Source: Kordia sp050633145 (lineage in GTDB: Bacteria; Bacteroidota; Bacteroidia; Flavobacteriales; Flavobacteriaceae). From it: a stretch of DNA of 64,000 nucleotides. This document shows, in pieces, positions 18,601 through 25,861 of this stretch. The position numbers and the translations under genes are program-made. The notes under the pieces were generated by a model. That model was not told the DNA's origin, made no database searches, and saw only the letters and a list, made by a program, of their open reading frames with translations. Within the stretch, counting starts at the first letter, position 1. Each line of letters opens with the position of its first letter. Location: assembly GCF_050633145.1 (NCBI RefSeq), contig NZ_JBOEFY010000002.1, positions 124,001 through 188,000 of the forward strand. The letters are read 5' to 3'.

Positions 18601-19273
18601 GAATCCGAAGTCATTCGTTTCTATCAAAGACAATACAAAATTCACCATCGGAACAGAAAAAATCAGCACAAAAAAACTAGACGAAACCGCAAAAGAAGCT
18701 GGTACAGGTTATTTTAAAACTTCTTGGAAGAAAGATGAGGTAACTAAAGATAAAGCGACTATCCGCATTAAAAACAATGGAAAAACGACTGGTTTTGGCG
18801 CGGTATACTGGCAATATTTTGAAGAACTAGATAAAATCACGCAAAACGAAGAGGCTACATTACAAATTTCTAAAGAATTGTATGTAACAGAAACACGTAA
18901 CGGAAAAGAAGTCTTAGTTCCTTTGGCTACAAAAAAATTGAAAATTGGCGATGAAATTACCGTTCGTCTGACAATTAAAAACCAAAAAGAAGCTGAGTTT
19001 ATTCACTTAAAAGATATGCGCGCAGCAGGTTTGGAACCGATTAATGTATTATCAGAATACAAATGGCAAGATGGCGTTGGCTATTATGAAAGCACACGCG
19101 ATACTAGTACAAACTTCTTTTTTGACCGAATTCCAAAAGGCACTTTTATTTTAGAATACAATGTGCGTGTAAATAATACAGGTGCATTTTCTAACGGAAT
19201 TACAACGATAGAAAGTATGTATGCGCCAGAATTGAGAAGTCATACAAAAGGAATTCGAATTAAAGTGGATTGA
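12647..19273 (+). CDS. Alpha-2-macroglobulin family protein with inserted SusC-type TonB plug (A2M-2)
   Basis: The ATG at 12647 is chosen because it gives a clean signal peptide (MRKIYVLSLFTFLCVQLSVA); a TTG at 12611 is in frame but adds a non-signal extension. The protein is 2208 residues. The helical N-terminal region is followed by MG2 (FTDRAIYRPGQ at ~589) and VEEYKRPRFE. After WFGLSFRN there is an insertion, residues ~1203-1410 (nt 16253-16876): a carboxypeptidase-regulatory-like domain (ISGYVVDDNGIPLPGASV, DGLYSL, ISYVGF) and then a whole TonB plug (VPIGTLDQILQGASAGV, TIRGRGSL, PLFIIDGVPV, LKDAQATALYGNRG, ILVTTKYG). The A2M/MG7 domain resumes at NLKETAFFYP. The thioester motif C1667-A-E-Q is intact. 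No beta-barrel follows the plug. No lipobox is present. It is a paralogue of A2M-1, which lacks the insert. Confidence 0.93.
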   Translation: MRKIYVLSLFTFLCVQLSVAQFDYDKKWKKVEDLELEGKFASAQKVVERIYKEANATQQTEQIVKSFIYRAKFALFLTEDSEVAVLQSLRAEIDQQAFPANAILENMYARLLTQYARKYQYKISSRSEVVSETIPSDVSLWDIKTFVTEIHKHFQHSIAREDELLQLPVEKYMTLLEGKPTMKIYRASLYEILAHNALNFYKTDIPYAYKSDESYTISAKDFSLTEAFTQRIFEVNTEQVFAMNNTLRLFQKLDKIALKNTNAHVDIVLQRFLFLYAQILTEPRGNAYYIDALKQLAKKYQANPLEALINFQLASHYLDISELYHYNSYEKPKELRTKAIALTKEMTSKYPNSEGGIKCELLQKKIEQKSIHFTTEQFSIPNKPTLASVKIKNVDTLFLKAYRIPHTFLEDKNYATRDSLIGNFIKNKKAVLSKSYHTNIPKDYYEHITEIAIPALPKGKYLIVLSDNAKGNTATGVFSFNFIQKTNLSEIITEFKDKQVHTILNRATGKPVYKARIKISDKKRLINQIERTNIYGQATINKRSSYRTIKKFIIHEGDTLYTAAVSLNKKYRKKDDEEESYWEAKPFVFTDRAIYRPGQTVHFKTVVIQQKNGVSSVVPNVFCEIEIDSDDSEIKLLRLKTNEFGSFSGSFKIPKNSPTGDFTIRVDEDLDYEEDDHPFWDFIDQFHYTEHTFKVEEYKRPRFEVTVDAMNNNISFNDTIKVTGNAKALLGSAVTNAKVAYKISRYANMYKYGNEDKTKVIAEAVTTTDEKGNFSIPFVATLDSKSDLKNMYAYEYTVSIEVTDINGETQTAEKMVSVSTKGFDLVLNVPQKSNKNQPLNIKIATKDLNEIDVAANGSFKIYKLKNSTRVLKKRPWSTPEYHIIPKETFVQQFPNMSYNSAEEVLEKETKVSHITFNTGEKSTFNLNTSTWKSGSYIIETVMYDEKIKDSVAESKNFLLIDPKDQYLANNALFDHEILNSDFKNDGFLKLKLATALRDDALNVFVQAFHESKQVFSRVLTIEKGSEILDIPLSKQLTNDVTIRMSFVKFNTFYKDEFTFHQYEEKKFLTVETATFRNKLQPGQKETWRFKILDLEKNPSNAEVLASMYDESLDQFQPHNWDVNFDRFHGKYYSTPQTNSTGFNTKRSHEVYNLNNYFKIPIFKKHLKFKWFGLSFRNFTNTNNQYLGEIKRQRKYKNKTVYTGSISGYVVDDNGIPLPGASVLIKGTEIGTTTDFDGLYSLDATPEDVLVISYVGFSSEEIKVGNQKAVSARLTVGNALESVALVAYGISEIKSTSAAGVTLSVNGESVRNVPIGTLDQILQGASAGVNINTASGQSGTNATITIRGRGSLQGDIEPLFIIDGVPVDQNVFRNLSDKNITSLSVLKDAQATALYGNRGAGGVILVTTKYGTRKEMDGDLEVIVGLTEEDLDMVDARTNLKETAFFYPHLRTDAAGNVAVEFEAPESLTRWKFQLFAHQKNGMFEMLTKNAVTQKELMVVPNMPRFLREKDTIVISTKVVNLQKKTTKGIASLRLFDATTMESIDAKTHLSEKNKSFTVDAKGNTTVSWKLYIPQGVDAIQYKVIAKAENFSDGEESVLPVLKNSILITEAKPILVKAGQQKEITFSKLANTSSESLQQHQLTLEYTSNPTWSAIQSLPYLMEYPYECAEQTFARLYANMLAAHILQSSPKIQEVFEAWKANGQLISDLEKNPELKSLLISETPWVRDAASESEKKQQLAKLFDKKALNEMQLDLWYTLDNLQTKSGGFPWFAGGNENYYITLHILQTFAHLVQLDVLTEATEKKYYNSIMKAAYKYADERFLVAHATIDKAPKDAAYTPQIEYIYTRTMTPEFMEIPKDVKTAMVFYLDHLRKNWLLLSVNQKAMLALSLARMDKQKDAKKIMTALEESAVKSEENGMYWKSVTENRYYNSSAVETQALLIEAFAEITKDDKMVQELQLWLLQQKQYNRWTTTKSTTKAVYALLLNPKSFVSIKDNTKFTIGTEKISTKKLDETAKEAGTGYFKTSWKKDEVTKDKATIRIKNNGKTTGFGAVYWQYFEELDKITQNEEATLQISKELYVTETRNGKEVLVPLATKKLKIGDEITVRLTIKNQKEAEFIHLKDMRAAGLEPINVLSEYKWQDGVGYYESTRDTSTNFFFDRIPKGTFILEYNVRVNNTGAFSNGITTIESMYAPELRSHTKGIRIKVD

Positions 19274-19296
19274 TATACAATTTTAGATTTTTCAAT

Positions 19297-19355
19297 CGTC
19301 ACTTGAAGTGATTTTTTGAAATGAAACGGAAAAAATTGTATCAAAATCTACTTGA
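19297..19355 (+). repeat. Degenerate copy of the CGAGTG/TATCGAGA intergenic repeat
   Basis: This AT-rich stretch after A2M-2 (ACTTGAAGTGATTTTTTGAA, later GTATCAAAATCTACTTG) follows the same order as the repeat at 47282-47340, but the CGAGTG and TATCGAGA cores have decayed. It is likely an old copy. Confidence 0.45.
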
Positions 19356-19394
19356 AAACCTCTTTATGTAATTCTTTTAAGAATATATTTTAAG

Positions 19395-19402
19395 TATATT
19401 TG
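19395..19402 (+). promoter_or_regulatory. Putative -7 box of the LRR protein gene
   Basis: TATATTTG is a perfect TAnnTTTG, 24 bp before the ATG at 19427. No clear -33 TTG is seen at the right distance. Confidence 0.45.
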
Positions 19403-19426
19403 AGAATATCATTACATAACCATACC

Positions 19427-21208
19427 ATGAAAAAACTACTACTATTCCTTACTTTATGTATTGTGTCGTCTTCGTATGCACAAATTATTAACTTTCCTGA
19501 CGCTAATTTTAAAGCTAGATTATTAGCTGCTGAATCTGGTAATGGAATTGCGTATGGAGTTAACGGAAGTTCGTTTAAGTTGGACGCAAACACCAACGGA
19601 GAAATTGAAGTTTCGGAAGCTTTGTTAGTTGGTCAGCTTAATTTAGGATACACAAATATTTCCGATTTAACAGGAATAGAATACTTTACCAATATTCGAG
19701 ATTTAAACTGTAATCACAATAATTTAACAACACTAGATTTTTCGACACTTGTCAACTTAGAACATGTAAACGCAAATGACAACAATGTAACAACGATAAA
19801 CATTACTGGTTTAGCAAATTTGGATTATATAAACCTAAGCAACAATCAATTAACTACTATAGACTATACAGGATTGACCAGTTTGCGTGCCCTAGTTGTT
19901 AATAATAATCAAATTGCATCATTAGATGAACAAAGTTTGACTCCTATGGTTTCTCGTCTTGAATGTGATGGAAACTTATTGACGAGTTTGGATGTGAGTC
20001 ATTTGTCAGCACTTACACTATTTAAATGTAACGACAACCTACTTGAATCATTAAATGTCAAAAATGGAAGTATCGAACGCTTTAGCTGGGGTTTTGGAGG
20101 AAATCCAACACTAAGGTACATTTGCGCAGATGTTGTTCAATTTACTGACGTCGAAAATAAAATCATTCAATACGGATATACAGATTGTCAGCTAAATTCC
20201 TTGTGTTCGTATGTTTCTGGACAAGATTTTTATTCCATTTCTGGTGATGTTTTATTTGATGAAGACGAGAATGGTTGTGATATGAATGACGCTATTTATC
20301 CCGATTTGGAGTTTACACTTTCCGATGGAACTGATACTGCTACTGAGTTTTCTGATGAAACAGGAAACTTTCAATTTAACATTCAAGATGGAAGTTATAC
20401 CGTAGCACCTGCGTCAGTGAACCCAACTTATTTTAGTGTTTCTCCTGCTTCGGTAACCGTAAATTTTCCTACGGATACTTCTCCAAATATTCAAGATTTC
20501 TGCCTAACTCCAAATGGCGTATACCATGATTTGGAAATAGAATTTGTATCCGCTAATGATTCTTATCTAACAGGTGAAGCGTATCCTATAAGTGATGAAT
20601 ATGAAATAGGTTTAAGTGATAATAATTTATCATTTTCGTTTAGAATTAGATATAAAAATAAAGGGACTACTACACAATCAGGAACACTGAGTTACGGATT
20701 TGATCCTACAGAAGTTACTTCAATCGATGCAACTCCTATCGCCAACAATCAAACTAGCAATTCATTCACATGGAATTTTACAAACTTAAGACCTTTTGAA
20801 ACTCGCGAAATTTTAGTTGTCATTCAGTTTACAGGGCAACACATGCATAGTTTTCCACATAGTGGTACAGTAACGCCTAATGATACTGATTTTACGCCTG
20901 CAGATAATACTACCTCATTTACGCACGAAGTTTTCTGTTGTCTTTTAAGTACACCCGAAACTGCTTTTAGTGATTATTTTACAATGTATCCAAATCCAAC
21001 GAGTAATGCATTGAACATGAAACTTAAAAAGGAACTTGCTATTTCTTCTTTTACCATTTACAATATGTTTGGACAGAAAGTAAAAACCATTCCTTATAGA
21101 AATACAGAATTGACGTCTATTGATGTTACTGATTTAAAAACTGGTCAATATTTTATAAGAATTGCTGCTGAAGAAACTGTATTTACCACACGTTTTATAA
21201 AGGAATAA
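19427..21208 (+). CDS. T9SS-secreted leucine-rich-repeat protein
   Basis: The ATG at 19427 gives a signal peptide (MKKLLLFLTLCIVSSSYAQ); a TTG at 19400 would overlap the promoter box. The protein is 593 residues. Residues ~80-250 hold LRRs of about 21 residues (LNCNHNNLTTLDFSTLVNLE, then INLSNNQLTTIDYTGLTSL and similar). A SdrD-like or CNA-like segment follows (ISGDVLFDEDENGCDMNDA), then a DUF11/CARDB-like region (SANDSYLTGEAYPIS). The C-terminus is a T9SS type A tail (MYPNPTSNALNMKL, YNMFGQKV, LKTGQYFIRI). It is therefore predicted to cross the outer membrane and be anchored at the surface or released; LRRs imply binding. Confidence 0.88.
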   Translation: MKKLLLFLTLCIVSSSYAQIINFPDANFKARLLAAESGNGIAYGVNGSSFKLDANTNGEIEVSEALLVGQLNLGYTNISDLTGIEYFTNIRDLNCNHNNLTTLDFSTLVNLEHVNANDNNVTTINITGLANLDYINLSNNQLTTIDYTGLTSLRALVVNNNQIASLDEQSLTPMVSRLECDGNLLTSLDVSHLSALTLFKCNDNLLESLNVKNGSIERFSWGFGGNPTLRYICADVVQFTDVENKIIQYGYTDCQLNSLCSYVSGQDFYSISGDVLFDEDENGCDMNDAIYPDLEFTLSDGTDTATEFSDETGNFQFNIQDGSYTVAPASVNPTYFSVSPASVTVNFPTDTSPNIQDFCLTPNGVYHDLEIEFVSANDSYLTGEAYPISDEYEIGLSDNNLSFSFRIRYKNKGTTTQSGTLSYGFDPTEVTSIDATPIANNQTSNSFTWNFTNLRPFETREILVVIQFTGQHMHSFPHSGTVTPNDTDFTPADNTTSFTHEVFCCLLSTPETAFSDYFTMYPNPTSNALNMKLKKELAISSFTIYNMFGQKVKTIPYRNTELTSIDVTDLKTGQYFIRIAAEETVFTTRFIKE

Positions 21209-21214
21209 AAGCGA

Positions 21215-21598
21215 TCAATTTCCAAGCAGTACTTTTTCACCTGTTTGAATTTGTTGAATATCTTCATGATTTACAACCTGTCCAATTTTAATTCCTGGAC
21301 TTGATGTGCGTGGTTTTGTGCCATCGCCATAGGTTGTGTTTCCGTACATACACAAAATTCCAAACTTTGTCTTGTCTGTTTGCGAACGCCAATAGACGAC
21401 ATCGCCAACGTCAAAAACTTCACGTTCCTCTCCGTTAAACGGAATGTCTAATTCATATTGATAAAAAAACACTTCACCTTGAATATGTGTTGCTGTTCCT
21501 TCTAGTGAATTACTTTCTTTTATACGATTGATAATTTTACACGATTCATCCCAAGTAATAGTAAGTTGCGTTGTATCAGTTTGTAGAATGGGTTGCAT
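21215..21598 (-). CDS. Cyclophilin-like fold protein
   Basis: A 127-residue cytoplasmic protein with no signal peptide. The segment DVGDVVYWRS, then KFGILCMYGNTTYGDG, then SSPGIKIGQV resembles the GD-x-x-Y-W ... C-I-F-Y-G-x-T ... S-P-x-x-x-I-G-x-V pattern of small cyclophilin-like proteins (DUF3830/TM1367 type). These share the cyclophilin barrel, but prolyl-isomerase activity is not established for the group. It ends 6 bp from the convergent LRR gene. Confidence 0.6.
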   Translation of the reverse strand: MQPILQTDTTQLTITWDESCKIINRIKESNSLEGTATHIQGEVFFYQYELDIPFNGEEREVFDVGDVVYWRSQTDKTKFGILCMYGNTTYGDGTKPRTSSPGIKIGQVVNHEDIQQIQTGEKVLLGN

Positions 21599-21720
21599 AA
21601 AATGATGGTTTTATAAAAAATGAACGTTTACTCACTGAAAAGCTTCGTTCACGCATTCCTTGTTTTTAGAATGTGTAAGATACAATAGATTTGAACCGTA
21701 ATCAAACCAAAAACAGATTC

Positions 21721-21765
21721 CTGATTGCATCTCGACTACGCTCGATGTGACTATAGGAATGACAA
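21721..21765 (+). repeat. Short CTCGACTACGCTCGA element
   Basis: TCTCGACTACGCTCGATGTGAC is a short imperfect palindrome. It recurs as TCTCGACTGCGCTCGAACTGAC at about 47243-47264, next to the larger repeat there. It immediately precedes the gene at 21777. Confidence 0.5.
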
Positions 21766-21776
21766 ACATATCGCTT

Positions 21777-22433
21777 ATGAAGTCAACACTACTATTCACA
21801 CTATTTTTAAGTTTTTCTATTTGCTGCTTTGCGCAGAAACGAACCATTACAGGAACTATTTATGATGATGAAAAAAATGTATTAGCAGACGCGAATGTGA
21901 TTGTGAAAAATTCCGAAAAGGGAACTATTACAGATGAAAAAGGACAGTTTAGACTTGAAGTTGAAGCAAAAGATATTCTTCAAGTTTCGTATTTGAGCTT
22001 TGAAACGAAAGAAATCGTCATTTCAGAACAAAAAGAATTAAAAATTACTTTAGTATCTAGTTGGGAAAAAATTGATGCTGTGGAAGTAATTGCTTGTGGT
22101 GTTGTCAAATCTTCAAGAAGAACTATTTGTCAGTGGACTATTAAAGAAGAGGATGTAACTGCGTTTAAAAGAATTCCAACCGAACAACGTTTGACTTCAT
22201 TGTTCCCAAATCCATCTACAAACGGAATTTTTCAGCTACAGCTGAATGAAAGTTACACAAAGCTCACACTTGAAGTGTACAACATGAACGGTCAATTGCT
22301 ACAATCAAACACACATACAAAGCTTTCAAAAATTCCACAGATTGATTTATCAAAACAAGCAAAAGGTATCTATTTGATTCGAGTTATTGCTGATGGAAAT
22401 GTGTTGGAAACGAAGAAAGCGATTCGAAGCTAA
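21777..22433 (+). CDS. Small carboxypeptidase-regulatory-like protein with T9SS tail
   Basis: The start at 21777 gives a signal peptide (MKSTLLFTLFLSFSICCFAQ). The mature protein begins with a regulatory-like beta domain (ITGTIYDDEKNVLADANVIV, GTITDEKGQFRLEV, ILQVSYLSFETKEIVI) of the kind that opens SusC/TonB receptors. The next segment, AVEVIACGVVKSSRRTICQW, resembles the VVVGYG-x-x-K start of a TonB plug, but instead of a plug a T9SS tail follows (SLFPNPSTNGIFQLQL, YNMNGQLL, AKGIYLIRVI). The 218-residue product would be exported through T9SS. Function is unknown. Confidence 0.75.
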   Translation: MKSTLLFTLFLSFSICCFAQKRTITGTIYDDEKNVLADANVIVKNSEKGTITDEKGQFRLEVEAKDILQVSYLSFETKEIVISEQKELKITLVSSWEKIDAVEVIACGVVKSSRRTICQWTIKEEDVTAFKRIPTEQRLTSLFPNPSTNGIFQLQLNESYTKLTLEVYNMNGQLLQSNTHTKLSKIPQIDLSKQAKGIYLIRVIADGNVLETKKAIRS

Positions 22434-22461
22434 GTTTTTCTTAATTTGAAAATAAAAGACA

Positions 22462-22616
22462 AGCGTCTGATCGAGTGGCGAATCTGTGATTCGTTGTATC
22501 GAGATCTACTGAGGAATATTATTTTTCATAGTACTTCTCGATATAATTTTTTCCGCTTCGCTTTAAAAATCACTCGAAGTAACGATTTTGTGATTGAACA
22601 TAGAAATGACAAAGTA
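22462..22616 (-). repeat. CGAGTG/TATCGAGA nested-hairpin repeat, inverted copy
   Basis: It reads CGTCTGATCGAGTGG, later TTGTATCGAGATC, ACTTCTCGATATAA and ATCACTCGAAGTAACG. Outer arms (CGAGTG/CACTCG) and inner arms (TATCGAGA/TCTCGATA) are nested. The reverse complement matches the element at 35031-35178. It fills the gap between two convergent genes. Confidence 0.75.
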
Positions 22617-22620
22617 TCAA

Positions 22621-23310
22621 CTACACAATCTCCGATTCCAATCGTTCTTCAATCACTTGATCGTCTTTTTTATAGACATAATATGAATGATTTTCTTTAT
22701 CTAAAGACATTGCTTTAACAGGTTTTCCATCTTCAAAAACAATTCCTGATAAGTCATCACATGCATAACCATCAGTTAGGATTCCGTTAGCAATATTACT
22801 GTGAAATAACGGACGACGCGATGCTTCCGAATGGTAATGTGGACAATGACTGAATGGCAAGAAATTGAAACCTTCTACAAAGGTCAATTGTTTTGGTCGT
22901 GAATCTGTAAATCCGCCATTAAACCAACATAACGAACCTGCACTTCCGCCAGCCAAAACAATTCCTTGTTTGTAAGCTTTCATCAATGCTTTGTCTATTT
23001 CATGGGCTTTTAAAAGTGTCATCATGTTCAGCGTATTTCCGCCTCCGACAATAATGGCATCCATTTCTAATAAATAATCTTCAAAATCCCAATTCTGTGA
23101 ACTCGAACTGATCCAAACTTTTAGTACATGCGGCTCAATTTCCAAATCGTGACACAACTCGTACCAGTATTCTATATACCAAGCGGCATCGCCTGTAGCA
23201 GTTGGTAAAAAGCAAATTCGAGGTTTCTTTTTTCCAGTGAGTTTTGCCGTGTATTTTACAAATCCTTGATTGACTTGTCCGCCGTAAACGAATAAAGTTG
23301 GTGTTGTCAT
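22621..23310 (-). CDS. pepE: Peptidase E-like serine dipeptidase (family S51)
   Basis: A 229-residue cytoplasmic protein. The S51 landmarks are present: VGGGNTLNMM (residues ~88-97), nucleophile Ser123 in AGGSAGSLCW, and HCPHYHSEASRR (~154-165) in the region that supplies the histidine. Peptidase E cleaves N-terminal Asp-X dipeptides; cyanophycinase relatives share the fold, so substrate is uncertain. The length matches the family. It ends against a dispersed repeat at 22462-22616. Confidence 0.85.
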   Translation of the reverse strand: MTTPTLFVYGGQVNQGFVKYTAKLTGKKKPRICFLPTATGDAAWYIEYWYELCHDLEIEPHVLKVWISSSSQNWDFEDYLLEMDAIIVGGGNTLNMMTLLKAHEIDKALMKAYKQGIVLAGGSAGSLCWFNGGFTDSRPKQLTFVEGFNFLPFSHCPHYHSEASRRPLFHSNIANGILTDGYACDDLSGIVFEDGKPVKAMSLDKENHSYYVYKKDDQVIEERLESEIV

Positions 23311-23327
23311 TTTGGTGTTTGGGTTTT

Positions 23328-23350
23328 GGTTATTGGTTATTGGTTATTGG
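23328..23350 (+). repeat. Heptameric tandem repeat (GGTTATT)3
   Basis: GGTTATT occurs three times from 23328 to 23348, followed by GG, just upstream of the pepE start. It is a G/T-rich 7-bp repeat like those at 8255 and 47161. Confidence 0.8.
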
Positions 23351-23533
23351 AAAATATTTTTACATTTAATATTTAGCATTTTAAATTTCGTTGATTTATT
23401 TATCAGCTAATTTACCTTTCGCAAACTTTACTATGATCGTAATTCAACATTTATAACTTAACATTTTAACTTCGTTGTTGGTGTTTGAAATTACGATTTT
23501 TTAAACATTCACCCATATTCTTTTACGTATTTT

Positions 23534-23974
23534 TTAACCTTTTCTTACATAAATTTCTTTAGCTTCATGTATTACATTTTCTTTATGAAATAGATTTTTT
23601 CGAAATTCTGCTGGCTTTTTATCATTTAATAGATGAAGTGCTCCCTTTTCTTTAATGAGTTCTTGAAAGTGTTTTTCACGTTGCTCATATTGTTCTTTGT
23701 CTTTGTATGTTGTAATTAACATGAGGTGAAACGGTGCTTCTTCAGAATACGGAGTTTCCATAATTTCGAAAGAAGCAATATACCTTTTCTTCATTGCCAT
23801 TACACGCAAAACTTTCCAATTGTATTGGTAATAAAACATGGTTTCTGCTTTGTTTCCATCTATAATTTGAACAAAATCTACGGTGGAAATCCGTTCACTT
23901 TTTTGCGCAAACGAAAATTGTATGGAAATTAAAAAAAATAGAATGAATAGTTTTTTTGAGTTGATGATTTTCAT
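23534..23974 (-). CDS. Small exported protein, possible dimeric alpha-beta barrel
   Basis: The start at 23974 gives a signal peptide (MKIINSKKLFILFFLISIQFSFAQ); an upstream in-frame ATG at 24034 lies inside the obg terminator and is unlikely. The 146-residue product has a beta-alpha-beta order (VDFVQIIDGNKAETMFYY, KKRYIASFEIMET, FHLMLITTYKDKEQYEQREK) compatible with a ferredoxin-like/dimeric alpha-beta barrel fold, but the assignment is weak. Function is unknown. Confidence 0.6.
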   Translation of the reverse strand: MKIINSKKLFILFFLISIQFSFAQKSERISTVDFVQIIDGNKAETMFYYQYNWKVLRVMAMKKRYIASFEIMETPYSEEAPFHLMLITTYKDKEQYEQREKHFQELIKEKGALHLLNDKKPAEFRKNLFHKENVIHEAKEIYVRKG

Positions 23975-24007
23975 GATGATTGATTGTTGTTTCTGAAAAA
24001 AAGATAC

Positions 24008-24031
24008 AAAAAAAGCGACTCTAAAGTCGCT
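24008..24031 (-). terminator. Intrinsic terminator of the hpt-adk/DUF3050/obg operon
   Basis: AGCGACT (24014-24020) and AGTCGCT (24025-24031) form a 7-bp stem with a CTAA loop. A T-run follows on the minus strand. It lies just after the obg stop. Confidence 0.85.
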
Positions 24032-24036
24032 CATTA

Positions 24037-25035
24037 TTATTTGTTTAACATTTCCCAGAGTTTGTCTTTCAACTCCATGATGCCTAGTTGCGCCACCGAA
24101 GAGATAAACATATACGGAATGTTTAAGTCCTTATCGAGTTCTACGCGCATTTCTGCTTTTAGTTCATCGTCTAACATGTCCGATTTCGAAATAGCGATGA
24201 AGCGTTCTTTATCGAGCATTTCGGGATTGTATTTTTTTAATTCGTTGAGTAAGATGTCGTATTCTTTGGAAATATCTGGGCTATCTGCAGGAATTAAAAA
24301 GAGTAAAGTTGAGTTACGCTCAATATGACGTAAAAAATAATGTCCCAAACCTTTTCCTTCAGAAGCTCCTTCAATGATTCCAGGAATATCTGCCATTACA
24401 AACGATTTGTAATCTCTGTATTCTACAATTCCTAAGTTGGGTTTTAAAGTTGTAAACTCGTAATCGCCAATTTTTGGTTTTGCTGAAGTAATTACAGACA
24501 GTAAGGTTGATTTTCCAGCGTTTGGAAATCCTACCAAACCAACATCTGCCAATACTTTCAGTTCAAGGATAATGTCTATTTCTTCACCAGGAATTCCAGG
24601 TTGTGCATAGCGTGGTGTTTGATTCGTTGGCGATTTAAAATGCCAGTTTCCACGTCCGCCTTTTCCACCTTGCGCAATAATTTGCTCTTCGCCATGTCCT
24701 GTAATTTCAAAAATTACTTCGTTCGTTTCAGTATTACGAACCACAGTTCCTAGCGGCACATCTAAATACACATCTTGTCCGTCGGCACCTGTACTTCTGT
24801 TACTACTTCCGTGCGATCCGTGTTCTGCTTTGTAATGCCTTTTTAGTTTGAAATGAAATAGTGTCCAAAGATTTTGATTTCCTCGTAAAATAACATGTCC
24901 TCCACGTCCACCATCACCACCATCAGGTCCGCCTTTTGCGTTATACTTTTCACGCAGTAAGTGCATAGAACCTTTTCCTCCGTTTCCGGAAGTCAAATGC
25001 ATCTTTACATAATCTACAAAATTCCCTTCTGTCAT
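24037..25035 (-). CDS. obg: Obg-family GTPase
   Basis: A 332-residue protein. The N-terminal Gly-rich Obg fold (residues ~1-157; GGDGGRGG and GGKGGRGNWHFKS motifs) is followed by the G domain: P-loop GFPNAGKST (169-177), the switch II motif DIPGIIEGA, and ISKSD in place of NKxD as G4, which I recall as usual in Bacteroidota. It is an essential GTPase that acts in 50S ribosome assembly and stress responses. It is the third gene of a minus-strand operon (20 bp after DUF3050) closed by a clear terminator. Confidence 0.96.
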   Translation of the reverse strand: MTEGNFVDYVKMHLTSGNGGKGSMHLLREKYNAKGGPDGGDGGRGGHVILRGNQNLWTLFHFKLKRHYKAEHGSHGSSNRSTGADGQDVYLDVPLGTVVRNTETNEVIFEITGHGEEQIIAQGGKGGRGNWHFKSPTNQTPRYAQPGIPGEEIDIILELKVLADVGLVGFPNAGKSTLLSVITSAKPKIGDYEFTTLKPNLGIVEYRDYKSFVMADIPGIIEGASEGKGLGHYFLRHIERNSTLLFLIPADSPDISKEYDILLNELKKYNPEMLDKERFIAISKSDMLDDELKAEMRVELDKDLNIPYMFISSVAQLGIMELKDKLWEMLNK

Positions 25036-25054
25036 TGTCTCTATATTTTATTCG

Positions 25055-25861
25055 CTATGCAAGTTGACGCTGCGAATGTACTTCTATTTCTTGTTCAATT
25101 GCTGTCCAAAGTGCTATTCTATGTTGTAAAGCTTGTTTGCTTACGGCAATACAGTCTTCCCATTTTTGTGCATCCGAACCACATAATTCTTGTACCATTT
25201 GTAATGCTAATGGTCCATGTTCATCTCCATCTAATTCAATATGTCGCTCTAAATAATAGATAAACTTATCCAAATTTACATGAATCCCTTTTTGATCTAT
25301 TCCTTTCACCATTTCTAAAAACATGTCTGGAATTAAATCTTCTCTACCAAAAGTAAATACCGCTGCAATTTTATGTACTTCTTTTGTTTCAATCACTGCA
25401 AAGGTAAAGTTAAAAAATTCTTGTACTGCTTTTGGTGCGTTTACCGCGATTAAACTTTCGGCAATACTTTTACCATTGGTAATTTGCGTGATGCATTCCG
25501 AAATCATTTGAGTGTTTGCTGCAGATGCCTCCATGGCTTCCACATACATTTCATAATGACTTAGTGGTTTCCCTTCTTTATCAATATCACTTTCTTCTCC
25601 AAAAACAATTTCGTTGATAAAGCGTCTTGTTACAGGATTTCCTTTTGGAACCCAAGGTAAATTTGTTTGTGTTAAGTGTATTTGTAATGCCTTTAATAAA
25701 GACATAAAATCAAATACAGCAAACACATGATATTCCATAAACGCATTTAACGCTGCTACAGAATTCACTTTGTTATATAAAGAATGTGCCACTATTTGTT
25801 GTTGTAGTGGCGCCAATTCTTGTGTAAGTTTTTGTATGTATATTTCTTTATTATAAACCAT
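25055..25861 (-). CDS. DUF3050 protein, heme-oxygenase-like fold
   Basis: A 268-residue all-helical cytoplasmic protein. The helix AFMEYHVFAVFDFMSLLKAL, the internal TFGREDLIPDMF and the YLERHIELDGDEHGP segment supply the E/H/D residues expected of the heme-oxygenase-like fold; several members of that superfamily are diiron oxidases. The DUF3050 family call is from recall. The start codon lies within the last codons of the hpt-adk gene (11-bp overlap), so translation is coupled. Confidence 0.8.
   Translation of the reverse strand: MVYNKEIYIQKLTQELAPLQQQIVAHSLYNKVNSVAALNAFMEYHVFAVFDFMSLLKALQIHLTQTNLPWVPKGNPVTRRFINEIVFGEESDIDKEGKPLSHYEMYVEAMEASAANTQMISECITQITNGKSIAESLIAVNAPKAVQEFFNFTFAVIETKEVHKIAAVFTFGREDLIPDMFLEMVKGIDQKGIHVNLDKFIYYLERHIELDGDEHGPLALQMVQELCGSDAQKWEDCIAVSKQALQHRIALWTAIEQEIEVHSQRQLA

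Noticed and set aside
22446..22718. 90-residue plus-strand reading frame
   Set aside because: It runs through the nested-hairpin repeat and into the antisense of pepE, with no coding character of its own.
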